Below are positions 29,620 through 38,277 of a stretch of 64,000 nt of DNA, piece after piece (within the stretch, counting starts at the first letter, position 1; each line of letters begins with the position of its first letter). Made by a program: the position numbers and the translations under genes. Origin of the DNA: Richelia sinica FACHB-800 (lineage in GTDB: Bacteria; Cyanobacteriota; Cyanobacteriia; Cyanobacteriales; Nostocaceae); the NCBI RefSeq assembly GCF_014698825.1, contig NZ_JACJTT010000016.1:44355-108354 (forward strand), read 5' to 3'. The notes below the pieces were generated by a model. That model saw nothing but the letters and a program-made list of their open reading frames with translations, did no database searches and was not told the origin of the DNA.

Positions 29620-30855
29620 TTACTCCTGGTGAGCATCTGCTGAATCGGACTGGCAAGATGCATCTAGATTTAAGTTTTTGTTAGGCAAAGACACTATATC
29701 TGACTTGTTGGGCACAATGCGGTCAGAATGTTTTTGTGTGTCTGGTTCTACCCAGGACATCCCACCAGGAATTGGTTTCCGGGCTGGTTGTAGCCCTTGT
29801 AGCACTTCCGGCCATTGAATTCCCTCTAAGGAAACGAATTTAGATTCTCTGAGTTTGTGCCACACTGAGCGTGACATAATCAGAGTATGTTCAATCCGCT
29901 TGGCTCCAATACTTTCCAAATACTCTTCTCGCTCTGGTTGGTAGTCAGAAGAAGCCAACCTTAAACCTTGTTGAGGGAAATCTTGGGCGATGCGAGCCAA
30001 TTGAGACAATAATTCTGGATATAACCAAGTATAAGCAGGGTGAACGGTGAGGGTAGCCACGTGGGGCGTGTCACCTTGACGCTCTAGCTGGATTTGAAAA
30101 TAACCGATAGCTGCTTTGCGCTGGGGTTCAAAGACGTAACCGCTGACAACTTCTGTTTTAGTTGCCCATTGCTTAATACCATCAGCGATCGCACCAAACA
30201 AACTAGTTTTAAAATCATGGGTGTGGCGGTCAAACACCTGACGCACCAAAGGGGGCATGGATGCAGTATCTAATTGATAGAGTAACTGAGCATCAGCATT
30301 ACTAACTGGTAACAGATTGGGTAAATCTGGTTCACCTTGCGCCAATTCCCCTAGCAACTCTGGGCTAATTTCCCAGTAAGTCATTTCTGCTAGACGCTGA
30401 AATCCATTTTGCCGATAGAGAGCCAACCCTTCAATATCGTTGATATTAACTTCTAATATCCAAGTTCTCGCTTCTAAAATTGATTCAAAGCAATGGCGCA
30501 ATAACTGTGAGCCTATGCCCAGCTTATCGCCACTCCGCTCCAACATCACCCGATCAATGCGCCAAGTGCTGCGGGTGCGGTTAAATGGTGACACTTGAAT
30601 CATCCCTAAAAGTGTCCTCCCTTGTTCCGCTACATAACCACAGAAGCGGTACTTTAAGGGATTGGGAAACCAACTCAAAAATTTAAGCAACCCATACCAG
30701 CGACGTAGCCATTGCATTTGCTCCATGGCAAAATTCGCCTGTTGAGGTGACAGGGTTGTGAAAGAGTCTTGAGTAATGCGCTCAATACCATCCAAATCCC
30801 GATACTGGACAGGACGGATCACAACGCTGAGGTTTCTAGGGAGTATTGATGTCAT
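29620..30855 (-). CDS. Double GNAT-domain acetyltransferase
   Basis: 411 residues. Residues about 10-165 form one GNAT domain with the acetyl-CoA loop RSGDKLGIGSQLLRHC and ALYRQNGFQR. A second, weaker GNAT-like part spans about 180-345 (GYFQIQLERQGDTPHVATLTVHP, YLESIGAKRIEHTLIMSR). The C-terminal 60 residues are low-complexity and polar. The substrate is unknown. The gene lies just ahead of ruvX, probably in one transcript with it and the DUF3727 gene. Confidence 0.85.
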   Translation of the reverse strand: MTSILPRNLSVVIRPVQYRDLDGIERITQDSFTTLSPQQANFAMEQMQWLRRWYGLLKFLSWFPNPLKYRFCGYVAEQGRTLLGMIQVSPFNRTRSTWRIDRVMLERSGDKLGIGSQLLRHCFESILEARTWILEVNINDIEGLALYRQNGFQRLAEMTYWEISPELLGELAQGEPDLPNLLPVSNADAQLLYQLDTASMPPLVRQVFDRHTHDFKTSLFGAIADGIKQWATKTEVVSGYVFEPQRKAAIGYFQIQLERQGDTPHVATLTVHPAYTWLYPELLSQLARIAQDFPQQGLRLASSDYQPEREEYLESIGAKRIEHTLIMSRSVWHKLRESKFVSLEGIQWPEVLQGLQPARKPIPGGMSWVEPDTQKHSDRIVPNKSDIVSLPNKNLNLDASCQSDSADAHQE

Positions 30856-31088
30856 TTTGATTCAAGCCGCCATTTAACCTTAAATAAATACAATGAGTGA
30901 TGTACTGCAACTATCTTAACGGCTTTCTGCTCCTAAACTCTTGCTTCCAAAGAGTGATTTTCGTAACTAAATACGTAAAAAAAGTATAAAAAGCAGAGAT
31001 TGTCAGTACACCATTGATGTGGACACAACAATATCTGCTGTCATTGTATGGGAATTCCGGTTAAAAAGCTGTTGAATTTCCAGCTGTT

Positions 31089-31298
31089 TTAAAATCCTTG
31101 TCTTGAAGCCAGCTTTTCAAAATGAGCCTGAGTTTGATGCAGCAATTGTTGGCGACTATCGGCTAATGTCTGCTTGAGGGGTGGAACCAGGTTGCGAGCT
31201 TGAAGAGTCATGTGCAACTGGAGATTAGCAACATATTCGCTGAAATCTTGGTTTTCTTCTACACCTGCGCCCGTTAAGACATTGGATTCCATTGCCAC
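31089..31298 (-). CDS. Small conserved-looking protein of unknown function
   Basis: 69 residues, helical, without membrane spans (SEYVANLQLHMTLQARNLVP, HQTQAHFEKLASRQGF). The start is GTG at 31298 with AAAGGAG six bases before; the ATG at 31292 is less well placed. No family was recognised, but the strong ribosome site supports a real gene. Confidence 0.65.
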   Translation of the reverse strand: MAMESNVLTGAGVEENQDFSEYVANLQLHMTLQARNLVPPLKQTLADSRQQLLHQTQAHFEKLASRQGF

Positions 31299-31879
31299 TA
31301 TGTTCTCCTTTAACGAATCTTGTGCATTTACTGGACATTATCAAAAGTTATCATGATTTTTTTACCCATCTTCTCAATTTGCAATGAAGTGTAATGCTTT
31401 GATTTTAGTTCTTATGTACTATTGACTTATAACTAGGCCAACCTCATTAAATATCAAATGTGATTTCGTTAGCGAAGCTTTGCGTTATTGATATGAAGCA
31501 ATCTTCAGTATCTCTATTTTACTTTTTTAATTTTGACCTAATAACAAAATCAGTAACGTGACTTTACCATATCCCAATACCAGCGATACGGTCTGATATG
31601 AATTTTCATTGAGGTTGCACATAATTGAAAACCTTAAAATTCAGATATCGCCAGAGTTGGGAGTTTTTTAATTATGTGTATCTTCAAAGTAAAATGATAT
31701 GAGAGTATGATCGCTTTCCCTGTTTTTAGAATATTAAATTTTAAAAACTGTTTTGAAAAGCCAACATATTTATCTTTTCCGGTTTCCTATACAAATTCTG
31801 GTTCAGGTAATTCCGTCAGAATCGATGATTTTGATAACTTATCATAGATAATTAACTCATACTTATAGGGTGTACGAAA
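31299..31879. other. AT-rich intergenic region before an orphan gene
   Basis: About 580 bases, with no coding frame that convinces. One small dyad GCGAAGCTTTGCG (31472-31484) is present. It presumably holds the promoters of both divergent genes. Confidence 0.45.
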
Positions 31880-32908
31880 ATGTCTAAAGAAAAGCAAAAA
31901 CCTTTACTTTACATTTTACCAATTGAATCTGTTACTCTGCAAGACACAGTATCTTCGGCAATAACTAATGTTGCTAGTTTTGATGAAGATAATAAACTAA
32001 CCTATTATAAGATTGCTAAGAAAATGACTAGAATAGGAGTTGCGTTATTAGCTGATTTAATTATACCTCTACCACTTGGTGTAATCACTACATTAGTATT
32101 AGGAGATATTCTTAATATAAAAAGAGAATCAAATAATGAGGATAAAAACCAAAATAAAGAATCAAAAAGAGATGTTGTTTATACTAACCAACAAAAAAAT
32201 GATTTAACAGCAGATATTAGTAAAGTAATAAAGGAGCTTAATTTAGAAGATTGGTCTGCGTTTTTAGGAGAGATTCCTTATTCATCTATACCTGAAGACT
32301 TTGAGTTTTCTCCAGGTCATCCATTGCCAGGAAGGTTCTATAGGGCACATCCCCTAGAATCTAAAAATAAGAAATACATTCCAATTGAAACCTTTGATTC
32401 GTTACTTTATGCAGAAAGAGAAGCTGAACTAATTCGCTTATTAGTAGATTTAGGGGCAACAAAAATTACAATTCAAGAAAAACAGTTAGGGAAAACTACA
32501 TCTGATACTACAGCTAATGCCGCAATTACTGGAACAGGTGGTGTAAAAGCAGAATTAAAAAGAGATATTAATGAATTAAACGAATCAACGAGAACTTTCT
32601 CTCTTGGGGGAATTAATTGGACTCCAGAACTACAAAGTCGATTTAATGAAGAGGCATATAGTTGGCTTCCTTATGAGCCAGCTTGGGCAGCAGTTGTTCA
32701 TGCTCGTTTATATGGAAAATGCTTAACAGCGTCAATTGAATTAACTAATGATAATTCTTACTCAATTTCAGGAAAAATGGGACTGACAGAAGGATTATTA
32801 CAAAATCTTGGTGGTTTTGATATGGGAGCATCTTTTACTCTTAGTCAAACCAAGACAAGTCTAATTTCTGTTGAATTTTCACCTTCTATAGCAAAAATAA
32901 AAGAGTAA
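31880..32908 (+). CDS. Unrecognised AT-rich orphan protein
   Basis: 342 residues. Not assigned to any family I know. One hydrophobic stretch lies at about 56-75 (ALLADLIIPLPLGVITTLVLG), then a Lys/Asn-rich linker (80-110). A folded-looking part follows with PGHPLPGRFYRAHPLESK, YIPIETFDSLLYAEREAELIRLLVDLGATKITI and WLPYEPAWAAVVHARLYGK. The C-terminus alternates polar and hydrophobic residues and ends GGFDMGASFTLSQTKTSLISVEFSP, which looks like beta strands. Codon use is much more AT-rich than in flanking icd, hinting at transfer. It stands alone, with no operon partner. Confidence 0.6.
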   Translation: MSKEKQKPLLYILPIESVTLQDTVSSAITNVASFDEDNKLTYYKIAKKMTRIGVALLADLIIPLPLGVITTLVLGDILNIKRESNNEDKNQNKESKRDVVYTNQQKNDLTADISKVIKELNLEDWSAFLGEIPYSSIPEDFEFSPGHPLPGRFYRAHPLESKNKKYIPIETFDSLLYAEREAELIRLLVDLGATKITIQEKQLGKTTSDTTANAAITGTGGVKAELKRDINELNESTRTFSLGGINWTPELQSRFNEEAYSWLPYEPAWAAVVHARLYGKCLTASIELTNDNSYSISGKMGLTEGLLQNLGGFDMGASFTLSQTKTSLISVEFSPSIAKIKE

Positions 32909-33065
32909 ATCCCTTCAAACCCTTGTCATTGCTACTTTTCAGCGACTAGTCAGTGTTATTTACCCTGATCAGTAATTTACCGGAATTTGAGTTAAAGCTG
33001 TTCTTGGTTTTATCAAGAAATTAGGGATCAAACCATTCGACTGAAACTCACAGTCAATGGTGATG

Positions 33066-33128
33066 GTAGGGGCGGGTTCACAAGTACCCTGGTTGAGCAA
33101 TTCAAGATATTGATAAACCCGCCCCTAC
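33066..33128. repeat. GTAGGGGCGGGTT inverted-repeat element
   Basis: GTAGGGGCGGGTT (33066-33078) faces its exact complement AACCCGCCCCTAC (33116-33128) around a 37-base loop. It belongs to the same family as the arms inside the 100-bp units at 16714 and 16814. Confidence 0.85.
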
Positions 33129-33195
33129 AAAACATGAAACTTGGTGGAGGCAAAATGACGTTGGGTGATGAAATCACACTTTTAAATTGGATATT

Positions 33196-33420
33196 TCAAT
33201 AACGATCTAAACTCAAACTAAATCCTGGTAATATGTCTTCACCTAATAATTCTGTAGGCAAATTTCGCAATTCTACCTTTTGTCCTAAACGATAAATTTC
33301 TACTTGTTGCTGTTGAGGATTTATTAACTATCCTAGTTTTATCCCTGCATCCATATATTCTTGCATTTTCTGTCGCAGAGTTTCTAAATCATCTGTTGCT
33401 AACCTTAATTCAATGCAGCT
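33196..33420 (-). pseudogene. Uma2-type nuclease remnant
   Basis: Reading the minus strand gives IELRLATDDLETLRQKMQEY, MDAGIKLG, a TAG stop, then LINPQQQQVEIYRLGQKVEL and LPGFSLSLDRY. That is the C-terminal half of a Uma2 (DUF820) protein. A normally conserved Trp codon (GW-LI) has become TAG, and everything upstream of the ELRL segment is lost. Uma2 genes are abundant and decay often in cyanobacteria. Confidence 0.75.
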
Positions 33421-33456
33421 TTATCTGAGTTTTTTATAAATAAAAAATAATTGATA

Positions 33457-33477
33457 GGACGGGGAAACCCCGCCCCG
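33457..33477 (-). terminator. Probable icd terminator hairpin
   Basis: GGACGGGGAAACCCCGCCCC forms a seven-pair GC stem with one mismatch just after the icd stop. On the minus strand an AT-rich stretch with TTTTTT follows about ten bases later. It may alternatively be a dispersed GC-rich repeat. Confidence 0.5.
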
Positions 33478-33491
33478 ATAATTAACTGAAA

Positions 33492-34913
33492 TTAACCGAA
33501 ATGTTTGATGATTGCGTCAGCAAATTCAGAACACTTTAATGGTTCTACGGGTGGTTCTAATAACCGTGCGAGGTCGTAGGTGACTTGACGATTAGCGATC
33601 GCATCTCCTAAACCTTTTTTAATCAAGTCTGCCGCTTCTTGCCAACCCAGATATTCCAGCATCATCACACCGGAAAGTATTACAGAACCTGGGTTAATTC
33701 GGTCTAGACCTGCGTGTTTGGGTGCTGTACCATGGGTGGCTTCAAAAACCGCACAGGCATCGCCTATATTTGCCCCTGGCCCCATGCCTAACCCACCAAC
33801 AATAGCCGCAGCCGCATCGGACAAGTAATCGCCATTTAAGTTCATTGTGGCCAGAATAGAATACTCATCTGGTCGAGTTTGGATTTGTTGGAAAATACTG
33901 TCGGCGATGCGGTCATTAACCATCACCTTGTCTTTCCATTGGCCGTTACCGTGGGTTGACCAAATAGCATTGAGGACTGTTTCCACTTCCTTAACGATTT
34001 GGGCTTTCTTCTCCTGGGTTAAAGCATCAAAACCAGGGTCAATTTGCCGCGCGTTGTCTTCCAAGGAAAGATTGGGGTTTTTCTCCTTGTTGCTCAAAAT
34101 CCAAGATTCCCGTTCAGTGACGGTTTCTTGACGAAACTCGGTGGTAGCTAATTCATAACCCCAGTCCCGGAAAGCACCTTCGGTGTACTTCATGATGTTG
34201 CCCTTATGCACCAGTGTGACCTGTTGCTTGTCTTTGGGCAGTTGTAAGGCGTGTTTGATGGCACGTCTGACTAAACGCTGGGAACCGCTTTTACTGATGG
34301 GTTTGATGCCAATCCCAGCGTCGAGGGGAATTTGCTTTTTACCGTGTTCTGGGGTTGCGGGGATGAGTTCTTTGTTGAGAATAGAAATTAAGCGATCGCC
34401 TATTTCACTTCCCTGCTTCCACTCAATCCCTAAATAAATATCCTCTGTGTTTTCCCGATAGACGATTACATCCAGTTTTTCTGGATTTTTGTGGGGAGAT
34501 GGTGTTCCTGCGTAATAACGGCAAGGACGCACACAAGCATAAAGGTCAAAAATTTGTCGCAATGCTACGTTTAAAGAGCGAATTCCCCCGCCTACAGGTG
34601 TGGTCAAAGGCCCTTTAATAGCAACTCCATATTCTTGAATGGCGGTGAGGGTATCTTGGGGTAAATACTGGTAAGTGCCGTATAAATCACAGGCCTCATC
34701 CCCAGCGTAAACCTTAAACCAACTAATTTGACGTTTACCGTTGTATGCTTTGGCAACAGCCGCATCCATGACTTTTTGCGCGGCAGGCCAGATATCTATC
34801 CCTGTACCATCCCCCCGAATAAAAGGAATAATAGGATTATCAGGCACAACTGGTTCACCGTTTTTAAAGGTGATTTTTGCTCCGGCTGTTGGGGGGGTAA
34901 TCTTTTCGTACAT
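33492..34913 (-). CDS. icd: NADP-dependent isocitrate dehydrogenase
   Basis: Converts isocitrate to 2-oxoglutarate, the carbon skeleton for ammonium assimilation and the signal for NtcA/PII in cyanobacteria. 473 residues, the long form usual in this group. The motifs [45 protein letters not shown] and [19 protein letters not shown] are present. It is divergent from gun4. I looked for an NtcA box (GTA-N8-TAC) upstream and saw none that fits. Confidence 0.97.
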   Translation of the reverse strand: MYEKITPPTAGAKITFKNGEPVVPDNPIIPFIRGDGTGIDIWPAAQKVMDAAVAKAYNGKRQISWFKVYAGDEACDLYGTYQYLPQDTLTAIQEYGVAIKGPLTTPVGGGIRSLNVALRQIFDLYACVRPCRYYAGTPSPHKNPEKLDVIVYRENTEDIYLGIEWKQGSEIGDRLISILNKELIPATPEHGKKQIPLDAGIGIKPISKSGSQRLVRRAIKHALQLPKDKQQVTLVHKGNIMKYTEGAFRDWGYELATTEFRQETVTERESWILSNKEKNPNLSLEDNARQIDPGFDALTQEKKAQIVKEVETVLNAIWSTHGNGQWKDKVMVNDRIADSIFQQIQTRPDEYSILATMNLNGDYLSDAAAAIVGGLGMGPGANIGDACAVFEATHGTAPKHAGLDRINPGSVILSGVMMLEYLGWQEAADLIKKGLGDAIANRQVTYDLARLLEPPVEPLKCSEFADAIIKHFG

Positions 34914-35282
34914 ATCTTCACACGCTCCAAATACAGATCCTGCTGCACAAAATGAGAAAATATTCCTGTGGCAGGTTTACAGAATTTTGCTTTGCCTTGT
35001 CTTCACCCAGTCATGAGGCGCAGATTATCCCCTACGGTAACTGATACAGTATTTATGGCTAAGGTGGGAATCAAAGCAGCCCTGAGTCTTGATGATTTTG
35101 CGGCAGACTTTGCCTATGCCCACTTTCTAGCCTAGATGTTTCTCTCTATCCAGAAACATGCTCAGGGGCTTTCAAACTTCCCCTCTATTCTGTAAACTAC
35201 TTTTCGCTATCTGTGCTTCGTTTTGTAGAATAACCGATAGCTGAAACAGCTTGTTCACGCTCACGCTAACACGAGTAATGGC
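34914..35282. promoter_or_regulatory. Divergent promoter region icd / gun4
   Basis: About 370 bases between the two starts; both promoters should be here. CTACGGTAACTGATACAGTA (35032-35051) shows partial dyad symmetry but not the NtcA spacing. No other site was recognised. Confidence 0.4.
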
Positions 35283-36002
35283 ATGACAGACCCAATGATT
35301 GTATCAGGCACTGCTAATGACATCGACTCTCTTCGCCTCCAGTTAATCGCTGGGTCTGAAAAAATCCAACAACAACTCATCCCGCAGTTAGCTGAAATGG
35401 GTAATGAGGGGTTAGAAGTGTTGAAGGAATTTTTACTAAAACGTCGCGATACCCCAGCAACTTGGATTGATGGCAAAGCCTACCAAGCACTCTACAACTG
35501 TGATGCACCTACAGCCAGAGAATTTCTACAAACTAATTTTCCTGAGGGAATTGTACCTCTAAAATCAGACTGTGGGATCAATTACAATCCTTTGCAAGAG
35601 CTTTTAGCCCGTCAAGACTACCAAGCCGCCGATCGCCTCACTAATCAAAATTTGTGCGAATTGGCAGGGCCACAAGCAGCACAGAGAAAATGGTTGTATT
35701 TCACAGAGGTGGATACTTTACCCATTCAGGACTTACAAACAATTAATCGGCTTTGGCTGGTTCATTCTGAAGGTAAATTTGGCTATTCTGTCCAGCGAGA
35801 TATTTGGCTAAGTTTAGGCAAGAACTGGGACAGCTTATGGAGCAAAATTGGCTGGAAGGAAGGTATCAAATGGACAAGATATCCCAATGAATTTATTTGG
35901 GATTTAAGCGCCCCCAAGGGTCATTTACCTTTGTCTAATCAATTACGGGGTGTGCGTGTAATTGCTTCTTTACTTTCACACCCTGCTTGGCATAAAACTT
36001 AG
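35283..36002 (+). CDS. gun4: GUN4 domain protein, tetrapyrrole-binding regulator
   Basis: 239 residues, similar in size to Synechocystis Gun4. Residues about 15-85 are a helical N-terminal domain (IDSLRLQLIAGSEKIQQQLI, EVLKEFLLKRR). The GUN4 core (about 95-235) has LLARQDYQAADRLTNQNL, DLQTINRLWLVHSEGKFGYSV and WKEGIKWTRYPNEFIWDLSA. Gun4 binds protoporphyrin IX and Mg-protoporphyrin and stimulates Mg-chelatase in chlorophyll synthesis. Other GUN4 paralogues exist in such genomes, but the simple two-domain form favours the true Gun4. Confidence 0.9.
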   Translation: MTDPMIVSGTANDIDSLRLQLIAGSEKIQQQLIPQLAEMGNEGLEVLKEFLLKRRDTPATWIDGKAYQALYNCDAPTAREFLQTNFPEGIVPLKSDCGINYNPLQELLARQDYQAADRLTNQNLCELAGPQAAQRKWLYFTEVDTLPIQDLQTINRLWLVHSEGKFGYSVQRDIWLSLGKNWDSLWSKIGWKEGIKWTRYPNEFIWDLSAPKGHLPLSNQLRGVRVIASLLSHPAWHKT

Positions 36003-36175
36003 TAATAGGGAACAGGGAACAGGCTGAAAAGTCTTTATCTCCCTGGCAATTCTCCCACTGTCAATTCAGTCTTCCCTTATGGGGATATCAAGGCTAGAAG
36101 CGATTGGGAAGTCAGAAAGGGTGATTGCTTGTTGCCCAAACATCAGAAAATGCAAGTTCAGGGGATTAATTAAGC

Positions 36176-37270
36176 ATGGCAACAGTTCAGCTAGACCAGG
36201 TGAATCGGAAATTCAATCAAGTTACCGCTATAGAAGACATTACATTTAAAATCCCTGATGGGGAATTTTGGGTCTTGGTGGGGCCTTCTGGTTGCGGTAA
36301 ATCAACGATTTTGCGGAGTGTAGCTGGACTAGAAACGGTGACATCAGGACAAGTGTTTATAGGCGATCGCTTGGTGAATGATGTGCCCGCTAGACAACGG
36401 GATGTGGCGATGGTATTTCAAAATTACGCCCTCTATCCCCACATGTCTGTGAGGGAAAACATCGCTTTTGGCCTGGAGATGCGGAAGGTTGACCGCAATA
36501 TGATTCAAGAACGGGTCTTGACGGTAGCGCGATCGCTTTCTCTAGAACATTTGCTAGACCGTAAACCCAAGCAATTATCTGGGGGACAACAGCAACGGGT
36601 AGCATTAGGAAGAGCGATCGCGCGTCAACCACAATTATTTTTAATGGATGAACCTTTATCTAATTTAGATGCCCAATTGCGAGATGATACTAGGGCAGAA
36701 TTAAAACAATTACATCAACAATTAGGAATTACAACAATTTACGTCACCCACGACCAAATCGAAGCCATGACTTTAGCAGATAAAATCGTGGTTTTAAATC
36801 GGGGCAGAATTCAACAAATTGGCGACCCACAAACGGTTTACGCCTCTCCTGCCAATGAAATGGTAGCTACATTTGTAGGCAATCCACCTATGAATATTTT
36901 GGCAGCTATTTATAAGGGTGAAAATTTTGATATTAACGGACAAATATTAGCAATTCCCTCTGACGTTCAAACCAAATTAAATTTAAATCCTGGTCAAAAT
37001 GTGAATTTAGGTATTCGACCAGAACATATTCACATTACCCCTGATTTATCTTCACTGGTAGTGGAAGTAAAAGTTGTCGAACCATTAGGAAGAGAAACCT
37101 TAATAAGAGCTAGTTTACCCAGTTCCTCAACATTGTTAAATATCCAAGTTCCCGGAGGTATGCGCTTACATCCAGGAGAAAAATTAAATTTACAGCTAGA
37201 TTTGAGTCAATTATTTATTTTCGACCATAATACAGGGGACAGAATTTTTCCAGAATTGGGTGACAGGTAA
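36176..37270 (+). CDS. MalK/UgpC-type ABC transporter ATP-binding protein
   Basis: 364 residues. Walker A GPSGCGKST (about 38-46), Q-loop MVFQNYALYPHMSV, signature LSGGQQQRVALGRA, Walker B LFLMDEPLSNLDAQLR and switch THDQIEAM. The C-terminal part (about 235-364) is a TOBE/regulatory domain (NPGQNVNLGIRPEHIHI). Subfamily members energise sugar or glycerol-phosphate importers and may serve several permeases; no permease gene is near. The last codons overlap the start of an STRR run. Confidence 0.93.
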   Translation: MATVQLDQVNRKFNQVTAIEDITFKIPDGEFWVLVGPSGCGKSTILRSVAGLETVTSGQVFIGDRLVNDVPARQRDVAMVFQNYALYPHMSVRENIAFGLEMRKVDRNMIQERVLTVARSLSLEHLLDRKPKQLSGGQQQRVALGRAIARQPQLFLMDEPLSNLDAQLRDDTRAELKQLHQQLGITTIYVTHDQIEAMTLADKIVVLNRGRIQQIGDPQTVYASPANEMVATFVGNPPMNILAAIYKGENFDINGQILAIPSDVQTKLNLNPGQNVNLGIRPEHIHITPDLSSLVVEVKVVEPLGRETLIRASLPSSSTLLNIQVPGGMRLHPGEKLNLQLDLSQLFIFDHNTGDRIFPELGDR

Positions 37271-37304
37271 CAGGTAACAGGTAACAGGTGACAGGTGACA
37301 GGTG
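37259..37304. repeat. STRR of (GGTAACA)/(GGTGACA) heptamers
   Basis: About six units of GGTGACA and GGTAACA begin in the last codons and stop of the ABC gene (37259-37270) and continue into the intergenic space. On the opposite strand this is the CTGTTAC/CTGTCAC repeat seen elsewhere. Confidence 0.9.
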
Positions 37305-37370
37305 TCTATGTTGTAGTTTGAGTTAATGTCCTAACTACCTTGTCTACGGCTATCTATTAACAACGATAAT

Positions 37371-38273
37371 TTAATTAGCAGGGACAGATTTAAATCCTGT
37401 AGCCTTTAAAATTTCATTATCACCTTTTCTCACAGTGAGAGTAGTTTCCTCACTACTATTATTACTATCTTCACTCATTGGCTGTTCTAAAACATAAGTA
37501 TAGTCACCATTTGCCCAACCAGTTAAACATTTACCATCCCGACAAACGACTTTTCCTCCTGTGAGGTTTAAACATTTACCCTTAGCATCACAACCTTTAT
37601 AACTGAGGTTGCCTGTGCCATTTACCCCTGTCCAGGAATCAGAATTACCAATAGTGATAGTCCATTCACCATTACTTAAAGTTTGGGAATCACTATTCTT
37701 TGCTTGATTCTGCGAATCAGTGGATGATTTCTCAGATGACTTCTCATCTATAACATCCATTTTCGTAATAATAGATTCCTTGCGAGTTTTACCACAAGGT
37801 TCTGCACTTTCACAATCATTGACAGAAGCTATTTCGTAGGATACTCTAACTTTCTTATTCAGATATTTTGCACTATCTGCACAAATCTCAAAAGATGCAC
37901 CTACATTATGTGGAGTACCTTTATCATCTACTAAAGTTGCATAACAAAGTAGGTCACCATTAACTAATTCTGTAACTGTACCAACCTGAAGTTGTTTAAC
38001 AGGTTTATTTTTAGATTTATTGTTTTCCCTAGTAGTTGTGTTGTTGGCTAATTGTGTTTCTTCTTCCTGATTTTCAGAATTTGCTGACTCTGATTCTTCA
38101 GTTTCCTTGTCTTCAGGTTCACTATTAGTCACTGGTTGGGTTGTTGTTTGTGGTTGAGACTGAGAAACTGCATCTATTTTAGTTTCTTTATCTGCATCAG
38201 CAGATGAATTACCACAACTTACCAACCACGTACAGCAGAAGATTATAGACAGAATGGGAATTAATTTTTTCAT
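37371..38273 (-). CDS. Lipoprotein of unknown function
   Basis: 300 residues. The signal sequence ends in lipobox WLVSC (Cys near 20). Residues 21-95 are a polar, Thr/Glu/Asn-rich linker. A folded middle (about 95-175) has four cysteines (LLCYATL, FEICADS, NDCESAEPCGKT). A second part (200-265) has SLSYKGCDAKGKCLNL and KVVCRDGKCLTGWANGDYTYVL, again with paired cysteines, suggesting disulfides. No family was recognised. It starts four bases after the stop of the aspartic-protease gene, so they are surely co-transcribed. Confidence 0.75.
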   Translation of the reverse strand: MKKLIPILSIIFCCTWLVSCGNSSADADKETKIDAVSQSQPQTTTQPVTNSEPEDKETEESESANSENQEEETQLANNTTTRENNKSKNKPVKQLQVGTVTELVNGDLLCYATLVDDKGTPHNVGASFEICADSAKYLNKKVRVSYEIASVNDCESAEPCGKTRKESIITKMDVIDEKSSEKSSTDSQNQAKNSDSQTLSNGEWTITIGNSDSWTGVNGTGNLSYKGCDAKGKCLNLTGGKVVCRDGKCLTGWANGDYTYVLEQPMSEDSNNSSEETTLTVRKGDNEILKATGFKSVPAN

Positions 38274-38277
38274 ATTA

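Noticed and set aside
33847..34437. Plus-strand frames opposite icd
   Set aside because: Antisense shadows of a conserved enzyme.
34914..35282. NtcA box ahead of icd
   Set aside because: CTACGGTAACTGATACAGTA has the half-sites but not the N8 spacing.
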